DNA from: Meghimatium bilineatum
Lineage: Eukaryota > Mollusca > Gastropoda > Stylommatophora > Philomycidae
DNA: 64,000 nt
NCBI GenBank assembly: GCA_034231615.1
Contig: CM067299.1
Coordinates: 16,288,834-16,352,833 of the forward strand
Direction of reading: 5' to 3'
Below are positions 1 to 10,697 of this stretch, one piece after another. The notes below the pieces were generated by a model. It did no database searches and had not been told where the DNA came from. It saw only the letters and a list, made by a program, of their open reading frames with translations. Position 1 is the stretch's first letter. Each line of letters opens with the position of its first letter. Both the position numbers and the translations under genes were made by a program.

Positions 1-900
1 ACCTCACTTCCAAATACTAAATATTAGTACTGCAAAATTCTAGCACTTTACATTATACGATATGTGGATATCTTTACCATAGAATCTATATAGTTTTTTG
101 AAATATTTAGGTTTTTTTTTCATAGCTTGTTTGCAATTCAATTAAACTAGATTTCACTTCCACAGCTTTGACTAATTAGTGCTCAAGTTATCAAAGATGC
201 TTCTTAAATTTTGAGAAAATCAGAAGTTTGTTGGTGAGATTTGATTCCCGTTAGTTGAGCTGACACCAATTCATCTCACAACTTAACACTTTTCTGACCA
301 GCAATCCAGAGCGCACTTATTCGCCATTACCGAGGGTGCATGCAAAATTTCATACATCGCCGTCTTTAAAAAATCTGTATAAAATTGATCTTGCGGAGAG
401 AGCCTTGACACTGTCTATATGTTGTAACGACTGTTTGCACTTTCTGAATGAATTTGAAAGCTCCAGTTATTTCAAGTGTAAAATGCTAGGCCTAGATTTA
501 CATTAATTTCTATATATCATAAAATATTACCTTTGAAATCTCTGATATTTCAGGATAAAAACTCATGTATGATGTCTATATCAGTATTCCACAAATGCTG
601 CCATTTTTACACAACATAATTTCCAAGAAACACTATTTTTAGTCACATTATTACAGTGGGTATTCCCGTATTTCTAATCTATCATAGTGTTTTCGATGAT
701 CATCGAAATTGGTCAGTATGGTGTAATGTCAATATATGTGCAAAGGTTTCGGTAAAAACCACCCCATTTCACATCGAATGTAAGAACTAATCATTCATAA
801 TTTATGGGGATTAAAAAAGCAGCAGCAAATAATTTAGTAAATCTTCATCCCTAAAACAAGAATTTGCCAAAATTCACATTATTTTGAGTGGTTTTGATTG
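1..900. other. AT-rich DNA, no feature recognised
   Basis: No convincing coding exon, tandem array or familiar repeat is visible. A weak tRNA-like B-box resemblance occurs near 930-945 but has no partner A box that I trust. Confidence 0.5.
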
Positions 901-1104
901 ACTGTTGGTAAATGTGTGTCAGCCGTACCAGACTAGGATTGAATCTCGTCTATCACCTTCAGATTTGTTTTTGTCAATAATTTTGTGAAATTTTCCATTA
1001 AATAATACATGTCTTAATAATATTTGAGAGAGAAACAATTTCTATGACAGTTTTGATAGCGACACAGAAAGCAACAAAGAACATCAAGAAAACGTGACAG
1101 CTTT

Positions 1105-1395
1105 GGGTGTTGGTGACCAGCATGTAGTATGGGAACCAATTCTCTTGCCAGTAGACCCTTGTACTGCTGGCCTACTAGTGATTTGGTTACAGACATTCAT
1201 AGTTCAGATGAAGTGGCAGAAACACTGAACATATTCATTATTACTGTTGAAGTTGGATGTGTCAAGTCGTTTGCACAAATAAAATGGCAGCACAGCACAT
1301 TATCGTTATTTGGACTACATCCTTTTTGAAATCTAGTTGGATCATTGTCCTGCTGCAAGATAAATTTGGTGAAGTTGGAGAACAAACGGGGGATA
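1105..1395 (+). mobile_element. SINE family B copy (dispersed repeat)
   Basis: The segment runs from a head containing GGGAACCAATTCTCTTG, through GAAGTTGGATGTGTCA and a core reading GGACTACATCC, to GTCCTGCTGCAAGA. The same order of blocks recurs at 12685-12925, 27838-28045 and 56090-56262 (plus) and 20790-20965 (minus). This copy is the best for the head region. It is non-coding, and short open frames across it are chance. Confidence 0.65.
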
Positions 1396-1453
1396 AAATG
1401 TTGACAAAATAATAGAATAAATTGTTAGTACATGATGATATGTCAGCTTGGTA

Positions 1454-1630
1454 CAGTGGAATCCCTCTATAGTGCATTCTTTTATAACAAATTTCCCTAT
1501 GTAACAACACTTTTCAAAATCCTCAATTAAATTTATTCTATATTGTTTGTACTGTAAATACAAAATTTCTGTTATTACATACAAATTTTGTTATTCTGGA
1601 CAAGTTGTTATAATGGGATTGCACTATAGT
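1454..1630 (+). mobile_element. Tigger/pogo-like MITE, copy 1
   Basis: The element begins just after a TA with CAGTGGAATCCCTCTATAG and ends near 1630 in a diverged inverted copy. The interior matches 21113-21284 closely, including TATAACAAATTTCCCTAT and TTCTATATTGTTTGT, and a truncated minus copy lies at 18880-18991. TA flanks and CAGT termini suggest the Tc1/mariner-Tigger group. There is no transposase. Confidence 0.6.
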
Positions 1631-1750
1631 AGAGTGGTTAAGAGTTGAATCACAAACACAACTCAGTTGAACTGGCTCATGGTTCAAATGCTGCTCATTC
1701 ACATTTTACTGGCAATGTGATTGACTGTATTAGTGGTGCCTAAACATTCT
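1623..1750 (+). mobile_element. tRNA-derived SINE
   Basis: A pol III A-box-like TAGTAGAGTGG is followed about 45 bp later by a B-box-like GGTTCAAATGC. The same head, with AACACAACTCA before the B box, recurs at 14093. It abuts the right end of the Tigger-like MITE. Confidence 0.5.
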
Positions 1751-1816
1751 ATGATAGTTGATCAGTATTTTCTATTGTTCAATAATTGTTACAATAATTA
1801 TTACATATTATAACAG

Positions 1817-1979
1817 ATACAAAAAGAGCCGTCCTGCTATCAGCATATGCATCCATCCGTTGTTGAGTGGGGGACTTCAAGAAGCCATAGCACAGTTACC
1901 AGACCAACACATTGATGAGATGACTATTCTCAAGTCAACTGTTTCCATTCGACCACTTGGCTGGAACATTTTAGGATAA
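1817..1979 (+). CDS. Putative 3'-terminal exon of an unidentified gene
   Basis: An AG acceptor preceded by an AT/pyrimidine-rich tract (TATTATAACAG) opens a 54-codon frame that ends in TAA at 1977-1979. The coding stretch is more GC-rich than its surroundings and has varied codon use. Its product includes SRPAISICIHPLLSGGLQEA and ends PLGWNILG. I do not recognise the family. The first base of the exon completes a codon (phase 2), so at least one upstream exon is needed and would lie before the window or in 1-1100, where I could not find one. The downstream sequence up to about 2830, where AATAAA occurs, could be 3' UTR. It could instead be a chance frame. Confidence 0.4.
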
Positions 1980-2560
1980 AGTTTCTCTCACTAATCGTAG
2001 TTCAGAACTGCAGGAGGCAGCTTTAGAATATGCTTTGTATTACCCATAGTGCATCATTACATTGTGTAGAGAAGTTTCTTAACTTGTGGTATGTGGACTC
2101 TACAAAGTTTTTCAACTTGTGCCTAAGGCATCCAAGCATAGCTGTTGTTACTACTGATTTTATACAATATGTGACATTTTAGTGAATTTATTTCCTTATC
2201 CACATTTGTAGCTAGTCTCTAGTTTCATAATGTCTACAAAATTATTGACTTCACAGAGGGTTCTTAAAACCTAATAGCTTGAGAAATACAGATGTAGACA
2301 ATTGATTATTTGACAATGTGGCTTCTAGAATTGCTTGTGCTTATGTGGACTAGATGGTTTGGAGAACTACTAAACCACACATCAAACTCACTCATTAAGT
2401 GACACTTAATGATCTTATTTTGAGATCTACAGGCCTAGATTATGTGTGTGAATAGTGATATTTCATGCACTGCGCAGTCTAACAAGGTACACGGTTTAGA
2501 GGGAATGTCGATTATCATGATGATGTGTAACTGTGGGGATATGTCATGTCAGGTACAGTT
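1980..2560. other. Possible 3' UTR or intergenic DNA
   Basis: Unique-looking sequence follows the putative terminal exon. No second coding segment or familiar repeat was seen. Confidence 0.35.
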
Positions 2561-2733
2561 GCCAGCATTCATTGACTGAGTTTCTGTGCCCAGTTGCCAG
2601 TGTTCATTGACTGAGTTTCTGTGCCCAGTTGCCAGCATACATTGACTGAGTTTCTGTGCCCAGTTGCCAGCATACATTGACTAAGTTTCTGTGCCCAGTT
2701 GCCAGCATTAATTGACTGAGTTTCTGTGCCCAC
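2561..2733. repeat. 35-bp minisatellite, 5 copies
   Basis: Tandem units start at 2561, 2596, 2631, 2666 and 2701, each containing CATTGACTGAGTTTCTGTGC. Differences are single bases. The minus-strand open frame across it is repeat-driven. Confidence 0.9.
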
Positions 2734-3014
2734 TTTAAAAGAATTCTTAAACTGAATAAAAAATATCAGGTGTGTGATGCTCATAATCTTGAGATCTAAG
2801 TTGTGATAAATATTTTATCAGAGGTGTAATAAATATATGTTATCAGAGGTGTGATAAATAGGAAGGTATGGGGGCTGTTCATAAATTATATCAACAATTG
2901 TCTATATGAATTGAAAATGCTTCTTCATCTCCTGCATCTGATCTCAAACTTGTGCAGCTCTTGGTATGAGACATCTGATTTAATCACTTTCTGCACATAA
3001 TTTTTAATCACTTT

Positions 3015-3287
3015 CTACTTCTGTGTGCTGAAAGGGAAGCAAAGAATAGCACCACTTTTTATCTTCCTGCATATTGCAGAAGATGAAAAAGGAGGTTTTT
3101 ATGGGTGGAGGTGATTGTCCCATCCCATAGAGAGTCAAATTGACCCAGACGCTATACTGGTAGGATGTTTCAGACCGAAAGGCGCATATCTCGTAGCTAA
3201 TCTGTAAACAATGGTACGACACATTCTGTTCTCTGGACTACATCCTGTTAATCTGTAGAAGTTAGGAATGAACACAGAAGAAGAGAT
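3015..3287 (+). mobile_element. SINE family A copy
   Basis: This near full-length copy has GAAAGGGAAGCAAAGAATAG at the head, GTCCCATCCCATAG in the middle, CAGACCGAAAGGCGCA, and a GGACTACATCCTG to AACACAGAAGAAGAG tail. The cleanest reference copy is 41633-41908. Confidence 0.75.
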
Positions 3288-3589
3288 AGGGTAGCTAACT
3301 CTACATCCAACTATTTTTTATCTTTCTCTTGTGATAGAACATGTCAAGTCACTTTGTTCCTATTATTTGTTTCCCTTGAAAACCCAGACAAAACAATAAA
3401 AATAATAGAGCAAGTTTTCATAGTACAGACACACATGAGATGAAGAGGTTCTGCTTCCATCGTTATAGTCACTATTTGGATTAATTCTGTTGCTTAGTTT
3501 TTGTTCTGATACTGAACTGTTTAATAAGTTTAACTTTGTGCTGCCTACGCAGACAACATGGTGGTTCTTTTAATTGATATAAAGAGATT

Positions 3590-4500
3590 GGAATAACTAA
3601 TCAAGAACACAAAGAAATACAGCAAATCATAAAATCGATATTTAAACAACACAAACAAAAATCAGAATAGACAATACCGAGATAGAATGTGTGGATAAAT
3701 TTGAATACTTCAGAGCAAACATCAACTGTGAAGGAGACTGAGCAGAGATAAGGAAGAGATTGGCAATGGCATATTGTAAAATATTATGGTTGAAAAACGT
3801 GGAAAAACAACAAAAATAGAAATGAAACTGCTAATGCTACAAACTTTTATTTTTCCGGTTGCAACATACGGCTGTAAAACATGGACTCTTAAGTAAAACA
3901 GCGGCAAAGAAGATCAACTCATTTGAGATGAAATGCTACAGAAAGATACTTAGAATATCATGGGGGAAAAAAAAGAGATACTCAGATATTATAAACACAT
4001 TGAAGATTCCAGAATGTTGGTTACTAAACACAATAGCAAAAATAAAACTACACCTTCTTCTTCTTCTGCGTTCAGCATGTGGTCATGCTATACCGTCAGT
4101 CCTGTCATCAAGACGAATTCCACTGTCTTCTCCAGGTCAGAGCGGCTGCCCCATAACTTTTGCCTCAAGTCTGTATCCTTTGGCCAGGTCTGCTGTCTTT
4201 GCTCTTTGTATGTTGGGCAGTCCTGAAGTATGTGTTCTGGAGTCTGGGTTCCGGATCCACATGGACATTCATCTGTGTATGAGATCCTTAATCGATAAAG
4301 GTGACCCAACAGTCTGCAGTGGCCTGTTCTAAGGCGAAATATTGTGGTCTGTTGATATCTTTGGAGGAGATGTATTGCATCATGTTCGTATTCCCCTTCC
4401 ATTTCTTTCTTCCACTTTGCTGAGAAACTACACCTGTTTGGTCATATAAAGAGATGCAACTGTTTAGAAAGACAAATAATGGAGGGCAGAGTACATGTGA
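3590..4500 (+). pseudogene. RTE-like LINE reverse transcriptase, C-terminal remnant
   Basis: The broken plus-strand reading carries CVDKFEYF, a FPVATYGCKTWTLK block and FEMKCYRKILRISW. This is the order found after the catalytic core in RTE-like reverse transcriptases. Frameshifts and stops occur throughout. The reading is interrupted at 4045 by a minus-strand LINE fragment and resumes at about 4435 with HLFGHIKRCN and RQIMEGRV, so one old LINE was split by a younger insertion. Confidence 0.7.
4055..4424 (-). pseudogene. RNase H-bearing LINE (I-clade-like) 3' end, inserted with target-site duplication
   Basis: The minus-strand frame 4402-4088 carries TTIFRLRTGHCRLLGHLYRL and CPCGSGTQTPEHILQDCPTY. 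This is the C-terminal cysteine-containing tail seen after RNase H in I-type LINE ORF2 of molluscs. On that strand it ends in AACGCAGAAGAAGAAGAAG. The insert is flanked by the 10-bp direct repeat AAACTACACC at 4045-4054 and 4425-4434, and it splits the RTE-like LINE. It is 5' truncated. Confidence 0.8.
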
Positions 4501-5180
4501 ATGCCTGTGGCATATTTCTATTACACTGTGCCATGAACATTGTAATAATTACGAGACGTCCTCGTAAAATAAGGACTGAAATGGTTTTGCCACTTAATGA
4601 GAATGAACTTATTCTGGTTAGCAGGAAGAGCATACAACTTGGGAATGAAAACAACAAGGAGTAATGGAAGACCAAGAAATGATAAATGCTATATAAAGTA
4701 CAAAGGTTACTATTAAAGCCTAACTATCAATGTAAAAAATAAGTCAACAGCAATAAACAAAAGAACAGACTTTTTTCCATGTTCCAGTCCAACTGGGACC
4801 TTTCTCAAGAAACACATAAACATTGAACAAGAAACATGGAATTGCAAATGATAATACAGAGATAGGTGGTGAGAGGTAGATGACGTGTGATATAATAATA
4901 AACATATACTAAGTGAAAATGAGAAACCGATGAGGAAAATGTGACAACCAAGAAGAAGACTTATTGAAGGAGTTACCAAAGTTCTAAGATGTCACAATAT
5001 TACTGCATTTCAAGTGGCCAAAGGTGCCCAAAAACCAACCGTCATTCAGCCTTGCAATATCAAAAGCAGAGAAAAGACAATAGAAAAATACCACTAGCAA
5101 GTTCTCAATCAGTATCAACAACAGTGATTAGACAGAACAACAGTTTTTAATACCTTCATAGTAGATTGCTATGAAAAGTC
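4501..5180. other. Degenerate DNA between two LINE remnants
   Basis: A GRPRND-like fragment near 4660 suggests decayed LINE sequence, but most of the span cannot be assigned. No host exon was seen. Confidence 0.35.
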
Positions 5181-5725
5181 AGAAGAAGGTTGGCTACCAT
5201 GTCAAAGAAGCTGATGCAAATGAAAAGCATATGGCGTAGCTGCTGCAAAACAACAAAACTAACATTCCTAAGAGCTTGCATATTCCCAGTGGCAATATAT
5301 TGGTGTGAATCCTGGACAATCACCAACAAAGTGAAAAATAAAATAGCAGCATTTGAAACAAAATGTTACAGAAAAATCATCAGAATACTATGGACCAAAA
5401 AAGATCACCGATGTAGCCATCCCGAGAGAAATTAATGTAAAAGATAACTGGCTAAACAGCATGGTTCTTTGCAGAAAACTACAATATTGTGACCATATCA
5501 AATACCATGACGGCCTAGAGAAGACAATAATGGAGGGGATGATGTCAGGGAGACGAACAAAAGGCAGTCCAAGAAGAAGATGGACGCAAGACATCAAAGA
5601 CCACTTGAACATGATAGTAACAGAAGCAGGAATTCTGGCTCAAGATCGACAGAAGTTTCAAACGTCTGTGATGATTGCTACATCCTGTTCAGGATATGTT
5701 ACATGATAATGATGATGAATCTTAA
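5181..5725 (+). pseudogene. RTE-like LINE reverse transcriptase 3' end
   Basis: Two overlapping frames (5190-5435 and 5353-5706) together carry FPVAIYWCESWTI, FETKCYRKIIRI, LEKTIMEGMMSGRRT and SPRRRWTQDIKDHLN. They are joined by a frameshift near 5395. The protein ends in IATSCSGYVT, followed by an ATGATAATGATGATGA-type tail typical of LINE 3' ends. It is dead: frameshifted and 5' truncated. Confidence 0.75.
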
Positions 5726-5747
5726 AAATACGAGGGGACCTCTCTTG

Positions 5748-5980
5748 CATAGTGGCTAAGCCATTCGGTTTATGCTCAAGAAGTAATGGGTTTGAATCCT
5801 GATCACAACATTTTGTTTACACAGTGAATTTTTCTGAGATCCCAGTGGATTTTTCTGTGATCCCTGGGTATCGCTTGAAGCTATGAAGTAATATGTAATA
5901 AGTGGTACTATTGGCAGGCTGCGTTCCGCTAAGTTGATAGGCAGACATGCTAAACAGGTGGGTTGCATGATACTATGGTT
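5748..5980 (+). mobile_element. tRNA-derived SINE family D, copy 1
   Basis: Box A-like TTGCATAGTGGCTAAG and box B-like GGGTTTGAATCCT are spaced as in tRNA genes. A body follows with TCTGAGATCCC and GCTTGAAGCTATGAAGT. The second copy at 40430-40665 shares head and body. Confidence 0.65.
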
Positions 5981-6815
5981 GCTGGTGCACCGATCAACCT
6001 GGTATTTCTGACCAGCACCTGACCTTACTTGACTGTTGTCCTGTTCGATATAGGGGATGGCCCAACCAATCTTGGTTTCCAGCCTCTGTTGGCTGGACCA
6101 AGTCCCATCTGCACTTCAAGAAGTTGACCTCGATGAGGATGTTGAGAGTGACTGATTATATAATCCAAGTTCAATGAAGTCAATTCAATCCTCAGTGCCC
6201 TTTCAACCTTTATCTCGAAAATACTAATAGCTGAAACTATTTTCATTAAAATTAACATAAATTAAAGTCACACAAATTAAGGAGAAACATATGGAGATAT
6301 GTGTAGAAATAATGTGACAATATGTTTAAAGTGTGGCAACGTTGTAGAAGTGTGCTAGCAATGTGTGAGGAAGTTTAATAAATATGTAGAAGTGTGCTAG
6401 CTATGTGTGTGGAAGTGTGGTAACAATGTAGGCTGTGTTAGCAATGTGTGTGTGTGAAAGTGTAGGGACATCTTGCAATTCTCTTGTTCTCTGTATTAGA
6501 TTGCAATTTTCTGTTTGCATGTTGTGTGTGTATGGTCATGTACATTTTTTTGCATAATGTGTATATGCATGTACATGAGTACATAATGTGTATGCGTTTA
6601 CATTCTTCCAAATATACATACCGGTACATATTATTATGAAGTAGGTCCTTTAGCTGTGAGCAGGTAGCTCTTGACAGCCCATATCTTTTCTACAAAAGCG
6701 TAGGTCCCCCTGAGTTGAGTAACCAAGGTGACAGCCAAGCTCATATTCAATTTGTTGTCTCAAAGGTATGATTGTGTTATGGGATTTATGGTTGCATATT
6801 TGGTCCCCAAAGGAA
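5981..6815. other. Non-coding DNA with GT-rich tracts and a small hairpin
   Basis: CTTGGTTTCCAGCC and GGCTGGACCAAG near 6075-6110 form a short inverted repeat. Between 6300 and 6600 there are irregular GTGTGCTAGCAATGTGTG repeats and ATGTGTAT-type low complexity. No exon was recognised. Confidence 0.5.
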
Positions 6816-7115
6816 GTCACTTCAGTGCTGCAATACCGGAATCACTTCAGTGCGGCAATACCGGAATCACTTCAGTGCTGCAATACCGGAGTCACTTCAG
6901 TGCGGCAATACCAGAGTCACTTCAGTTCAGCAATACCTGAGTCACTTCAGTGCGGCAATACCGGAGTCACTTCAGTACAGCAATACCGGAGTCACTTCAG
7001 TGCGGCAATACCGGAGTCACTTCAGTACAGCAATACTGGAGTCACTTCAGTGCAGCAATACCGGAGTCACTTCAGTGCAGCAATTCCGGAGTCACTTCAG
7101 TGCGGCAATATCTCA
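6816..7115. repeat. 25-bp minisatellite, 12 copies
   Basis: Twelve tandem units of the type TCACTTCAGTGCGGCAATAC plus five bases occur head to tail. Variant bases (GCGG, GCTG, TACAG, TTCAG) alternate. Because 25 is not a multiple of three, all three frames stay open across it, so these are not genes. Confidence 0.95.
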
Positions 7116-7149
7116 GGATCATTATTTCCTGTCAGCAGCATAGCATATA

Positions 7150-7400
7150 TTTCTGAACCAACTAGTTCATCATCATCATTCTTTCATCTTTGATGACTGT
7201 AAAGATGAGTGTTAGAATGCTTTATATCTAGTGTCTATTGTCTTTCCTCAGGTGATTGATGTTTGGTCGTATCCACACTTGCCTTTAATTGTAGGTGTGG
7301 GAACCTCAGTTGTTGTTCCAAGGCCAGATATGTTGCATTAGTTATGTTGAGTCTGTGTTTGTTCAAGGTTGTCTTGATGCTTCCTATCCAGTTTTATTAG
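7150..7400 (-). pseudogene. Possible LINE 3' remnant with ATG-repeat tail
   Basis: Read on the minus strand, a SIKTTLNKHRLNITNATYLA-like stretch is followed by (ATG)n, the arrangement seen at the 3' ends of some LINEs. Similarity is weak and judged by eye only. Confidence 0.25.
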
Positions 7401-7502
7401 TCTACCTTTTGCTCTATTATCAAAATATTCTTTTATAAATCTTTTAGATCGGAGATTTCACTGGAAGAAAAAAAAAGCCTCACTATATAGTAATATCAGC
7501 TA

Positions 7503-8434
7503 CGAGGCGTGTTCAAATGAAAACGGGACTTGTTACACCACGCGTGATAGAGCGCACTGATATTGATGACATTTTGCACTAGTAATGAGTATCCAATAAT
7601 TTACATACGGTCACGTGTTCATCTTCCCAGCATGCATATGTGCTGCAGAAGACTGTTAACAATATGGCGGGTGTGATTCCGAACCCGTCCAAAGTGAATC
7701 AGCGTGCTGTGATCCAGTTTCTTTCATTTGAAGGATGTCAAGCAGTAGACATTCATCGGAGAATGAAGGCAGCATATGGTGACAAATGTTTGTCGAGGAC
7801 CAGAGTGATGGAGTGGGTGCGTATGTTTAAAGACGGAGGTTTCTGCTGGGAAGGTTATGGTGACTGCATTTTTTGACCATGAAGGGCTTTTGTTGACTGA
7901 TTTTAAGGAACCTGGTGTCAACATCAATGCCGCCCATTATAAAGACACTTTAGACAAGCTGCATAAGGCCATCAAGGCTAAGCGACCAGGCAGACTTTCT
8001 CAAGGTGTGATTCTTCTCCACGACAACGCTCGTCCGCACGTCGCAAAAATTGTGCAGGAAACATTGGCAAAGAAGAATTGGGAAGTTCTTCATCACCCAG
8101 CCTATAGTCCCGATTTATCCCCGTGTGATTTCCATTTGTTCGGACCGTTGAAGAAAGCACTAAAGGGACAGCGATTCAACAGCGACGCAGACGTGAAGAC
8201 AGCGGTGACCACATGGTTCAGAGAACAGCCACGCAACTTTTTCTCGGACGGCATTCGACGTCTACCTAAACAGTGGGATGCTTGCCTAAATGCATACGGA
8301 GATTTTTTCTGATGAACCCAGGTGCATTCTTATTCACAAGTGGTTGCTTTGTTCAATTCCGTTGAAAATATTAAATTGCGTATGATACTTTTAAAATAAA
8401 TCCACAAGTCCCGTTTTCATTTGAACACGCCTCG
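7503..8434 (+). mobile_element. Mariner element with perfect 31-bp inverted repeats, internally deleted
   Basis: The termini 7503-7533 and 8404-8434 are exact 31-bp inverted repeats (outer end CGAGGCGTGTTCAAATGAAA), each bordered by TA at 7501-7502 and 8435-8436, the Tc1/mariner target. The element is 932 bp against the roughly 1.25-1.3 kb usual for mariner. The missing part is the middle of the transposase. Perfect ends suggest relatively recent movement using transposase supplied elsewhere. Confidence 0.95.
7664..8312 (+). pseudogene. Mariner transposase, internally deleted
   Basis: From ATG 7664 about 59 codons encode the N-terminal helix-turn-helix region (NQRAVIQFLSFEG to RVMEWVRMFKDGG). 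The reading then jumps frame near 7845 to a C-terminal half that starts VTAFFDHEGLLLTDF. It contains LLHDNARPH and, 34 residues after that aspartate, YSPDLSPCDFHLF, matching the second and third aspartates of the DD34D triad. The first catalytic aspartate and the linker around it are deleted, and the two halves are out of frame, so the protein cannot be active. The frame ends in TGA at 8310-8312, just before the right inverted repeat. Confidence 0.9.
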
Positions 8435-8436
8435 TA

Positions 8437-8954
8437 CTAGAGGTATACTGGTGTATAGTGGCAGATCTGGTAGCCTCCGGTAACACTCACAGACCTTCCT
8501 CTTGTAGCTGTACATGTATATGTGTACATTTATGCCTGGTTATGTCTGTATATGTAGTCATCAGTGTGCCTGCTGTGCATGTTGCACCAGAGGACAAATA
8601 TTGATACAATGAAAGCTTACAAGCTGCACAAATCTGACCAGAAAAAATAATTATGTTTTAATATAGTAACCACAACATTCATATATTTTTATATGTTTTA
8701 AAGCAATTGCATTGAGTTATTTGTTAATTGAAGCTTATCTTTCTCTGTCTCTCCTCTCTCTCTATATATATATATATAATTTTAGCATAAATATATGGTT
8801 CAACTCAGAAACCACTGATCTCCAGTTTGATCTATCTGTTGTTACTTTGATTTAGTTCTTATGTGTTACTTTGGGCCATAGTTGTGCTGCCTTCTCTGAT
8901 GATTATTCTGTAGTGAGACTATATGCAAAATGTAATCACAGCCAAAAATAATTC
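8437..8954. other. Non-coding DNA with TC/TA microsatellite
   Basis: A TCTCTCCTCTCTCTC tract followed by (TA)n lies at about 8745-8780. Nothing else was recognised. Confidence 0.6.
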
Positions 8955-9240
8955 ATTTTGTTTTTGGGGGAGTTCATTCTCAAACTCAAGATGTAGTCCA
9001 GAGAATGGAGTGTGTTGTGTCTCAAACTCCTGCAGATTAGCAGGATGTAGTCCAGAGAATGGAGTGTGTTGTGTTAGGGTTTACAGCTTAGCTGTGGCAT
9101 TTGCACCTTTTGACTTGACATATTAGACTTCAGCATGGATTCTGGGTCATTTTCACCCTATATGGGATGGGACAGCCTACTCCACCTGAAAACCTCCTTA
9201 ATCACCTCAGTGCATGATATGTTTGCAAGGTAACAGTGTC
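8955..9240 (-). mobile_element. SINE family A copy with partly duplicated 3' end
   Basis: In minus orientation the blocks CTCCTGCAGATTAGCAGGAT, ACTTCAGCATGGATTCTGGG and CCTATATGGGATGGGACAG appear in order. The block GATGTAGTCCAGAGAATGGA occurs twice (about 8990 and 9045), which indicates a local duplication of the SINE's 3' part. Confidence 0.7.
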
Positions 9241-9299
9241 ACTATCCTGTGGCCCCTGATAACATACAGACAATCAATCTGATTTTGATCCATTATAGC

Positions 9300-9425
9300 A
9301 CTAGGCAGGCAGAGGTACAAGTGGGAGAGAAACATCATGAGATGGGCAGGAGACAGTCTAGCAGAGTGCACTACCAAAGCAAGAGACAAAAAAAACATTG
9401 GAGGTCTGTTGCAGCCAATATTCAA
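9300..9425 (+). pseudogene. Possible LINE 3' coding remnant
   Basis: A short reading WEKNIMRWAGDSLAECTTKA resembles the WEDNIKEWTGL-type motif near the C terminus of several LINE ORF2 proteins. It is not supported beyond that motif. Confidence 0.3.
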
Positions 9426-9631
9426 TGAAGATAACACTCAAGTATTTGTGCATTTTATATCTAGGGATCTACACAGGAAGCAGTGATAAGAGTCCGGAGG
9501 CCTTTTACAGCTAAAATATCATAAGACATTATCTTTTGGTTTATGTCTACTCTAACAAGACCACACATGACCCTCTAACCAGGCAGTGAATTTGATGAAC
9601 TTCAGATGATAGTTCGCCCGTGTGTTGCCAG

Positions 9632-9896
9632 GCCCGAAGGGGGAGCAAAGAATAGCAACACTTTACCTTCCATGCATGTCGTAAGAGGCAACTAAGGAGG
9701 TTATGGATGGAGTTGGCTGCCCCATCCCATATACGGTCAGTGACCCAAAGCCAAGCTGAAGTCGGATGTGTCAGGCCGAAAGGCGCAGATATCGCAGCAA
9801 TGCTGTAAATCATGACACAACATATTCCGTTCTCCGGACTACATCCTGCTAATCTGCAGAAGTTTGAGAACGAACGCAGAAGAAGAAGAAGTAGTT
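9632..9896 (+). mobile_element. SINE family A copy
   Basis: This near complete copy has GGCCCGAAGGGGGAGCAAAG at the head, CCCATCCCATATACGGTCAG, AGGCCGAAAGGCGCAGATAT, TCTCCGGACTACATCCTGC, and the tail AACGAACGCAGAAGAAGAAG. It is very close to 41633-41908, so both are young. Confidence 0.85.
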
Positions 9897-10697
9897 CCCA
9901 TTAAGAGCTGTATAGACTCTCAGTCTGTTGAAAAACAAATTACCTATATTAATGAAATTATTTATTGTTCTTTGTTAATCTGTGCAAGTTTTTAGTGGAG
10001 TAATGACGTATACGCCCCAATTTTAAGGTTCAATTGCTGTCAGCTGTAAGAATTACCTTTAACGCGGGGGTTATGACCTTATGGTTGGATTATAACCTTC
10101 AGGTGATTGGGAACTATGTGTTGGAACTATGTATACCTAGTCAGCCTTGGACTTAGGTCAGAAAGATACAAAAATTGTAATTTATTGTTTTGAAACAAAC
10201 AAATGCATGTACAGCAAAGATAAACTAGTTATATGTATTTATATAAATAAGAATACTTTCATGTATCTTCTTGTACATTCTGTGAATAGTTCATATCTAC
10301 TCATTACATATCTTCAGAATTGATTTGTCACAATGAGGGGGTCAGTTACTTTGTATCAACATTGCAACTGTTATGAGAACACTTAAAGAGATTAACACAA
10401 AAATATCTTTTTCTATTAACCAAACAGAAAGCTCTTTTATTTCCACTTTTATGGTAGAAATAAAGGCAGCTTTGCCATAGTTGTCACAAAGCATGTACAT
10501 GAAGGATCTTGTATTGTACGAACATAAAAATGTAATAAATAGTGGGTCTGAAATAGGAAGGTAATATCACAAGATGTCAGAATCATATTTATTGTCTTGT
10601 TCATATGGTTTTGTATTTCTAGCTGTTAGAATATCTTTCATGAAATTTTCTGTGTGACACAATGTTATAAAGTTAAGATCTTTGTAATAATTATATT
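9897..10697. other. Non-coding DNA containing a 120-bp dispersed repeat
   Basis: About 10110-10230 (AACTATGTATACCTAGTCAG to AAATGCATGTACAG) matches 11393-11515 at roughly 80 percent by eye. The remainder is AT-rich with no recognised feature. Confidence 0.5.

Noticed and set aside
5800-5815. Intact tRNA gene
   Set aside because: A and B box resemblances are present, but no cloverleaf with acceptor and anticodon arms can be drawn; it is a SINE head. The same applies at 1650, 14110, 20040, 23180 and 24020.
6768-7193. Overlapping frames of HFSAAIPESLQ and similar repeats
   Set aside because: A 25-bp repeat gives the same peptides in all three frames; not a gene.
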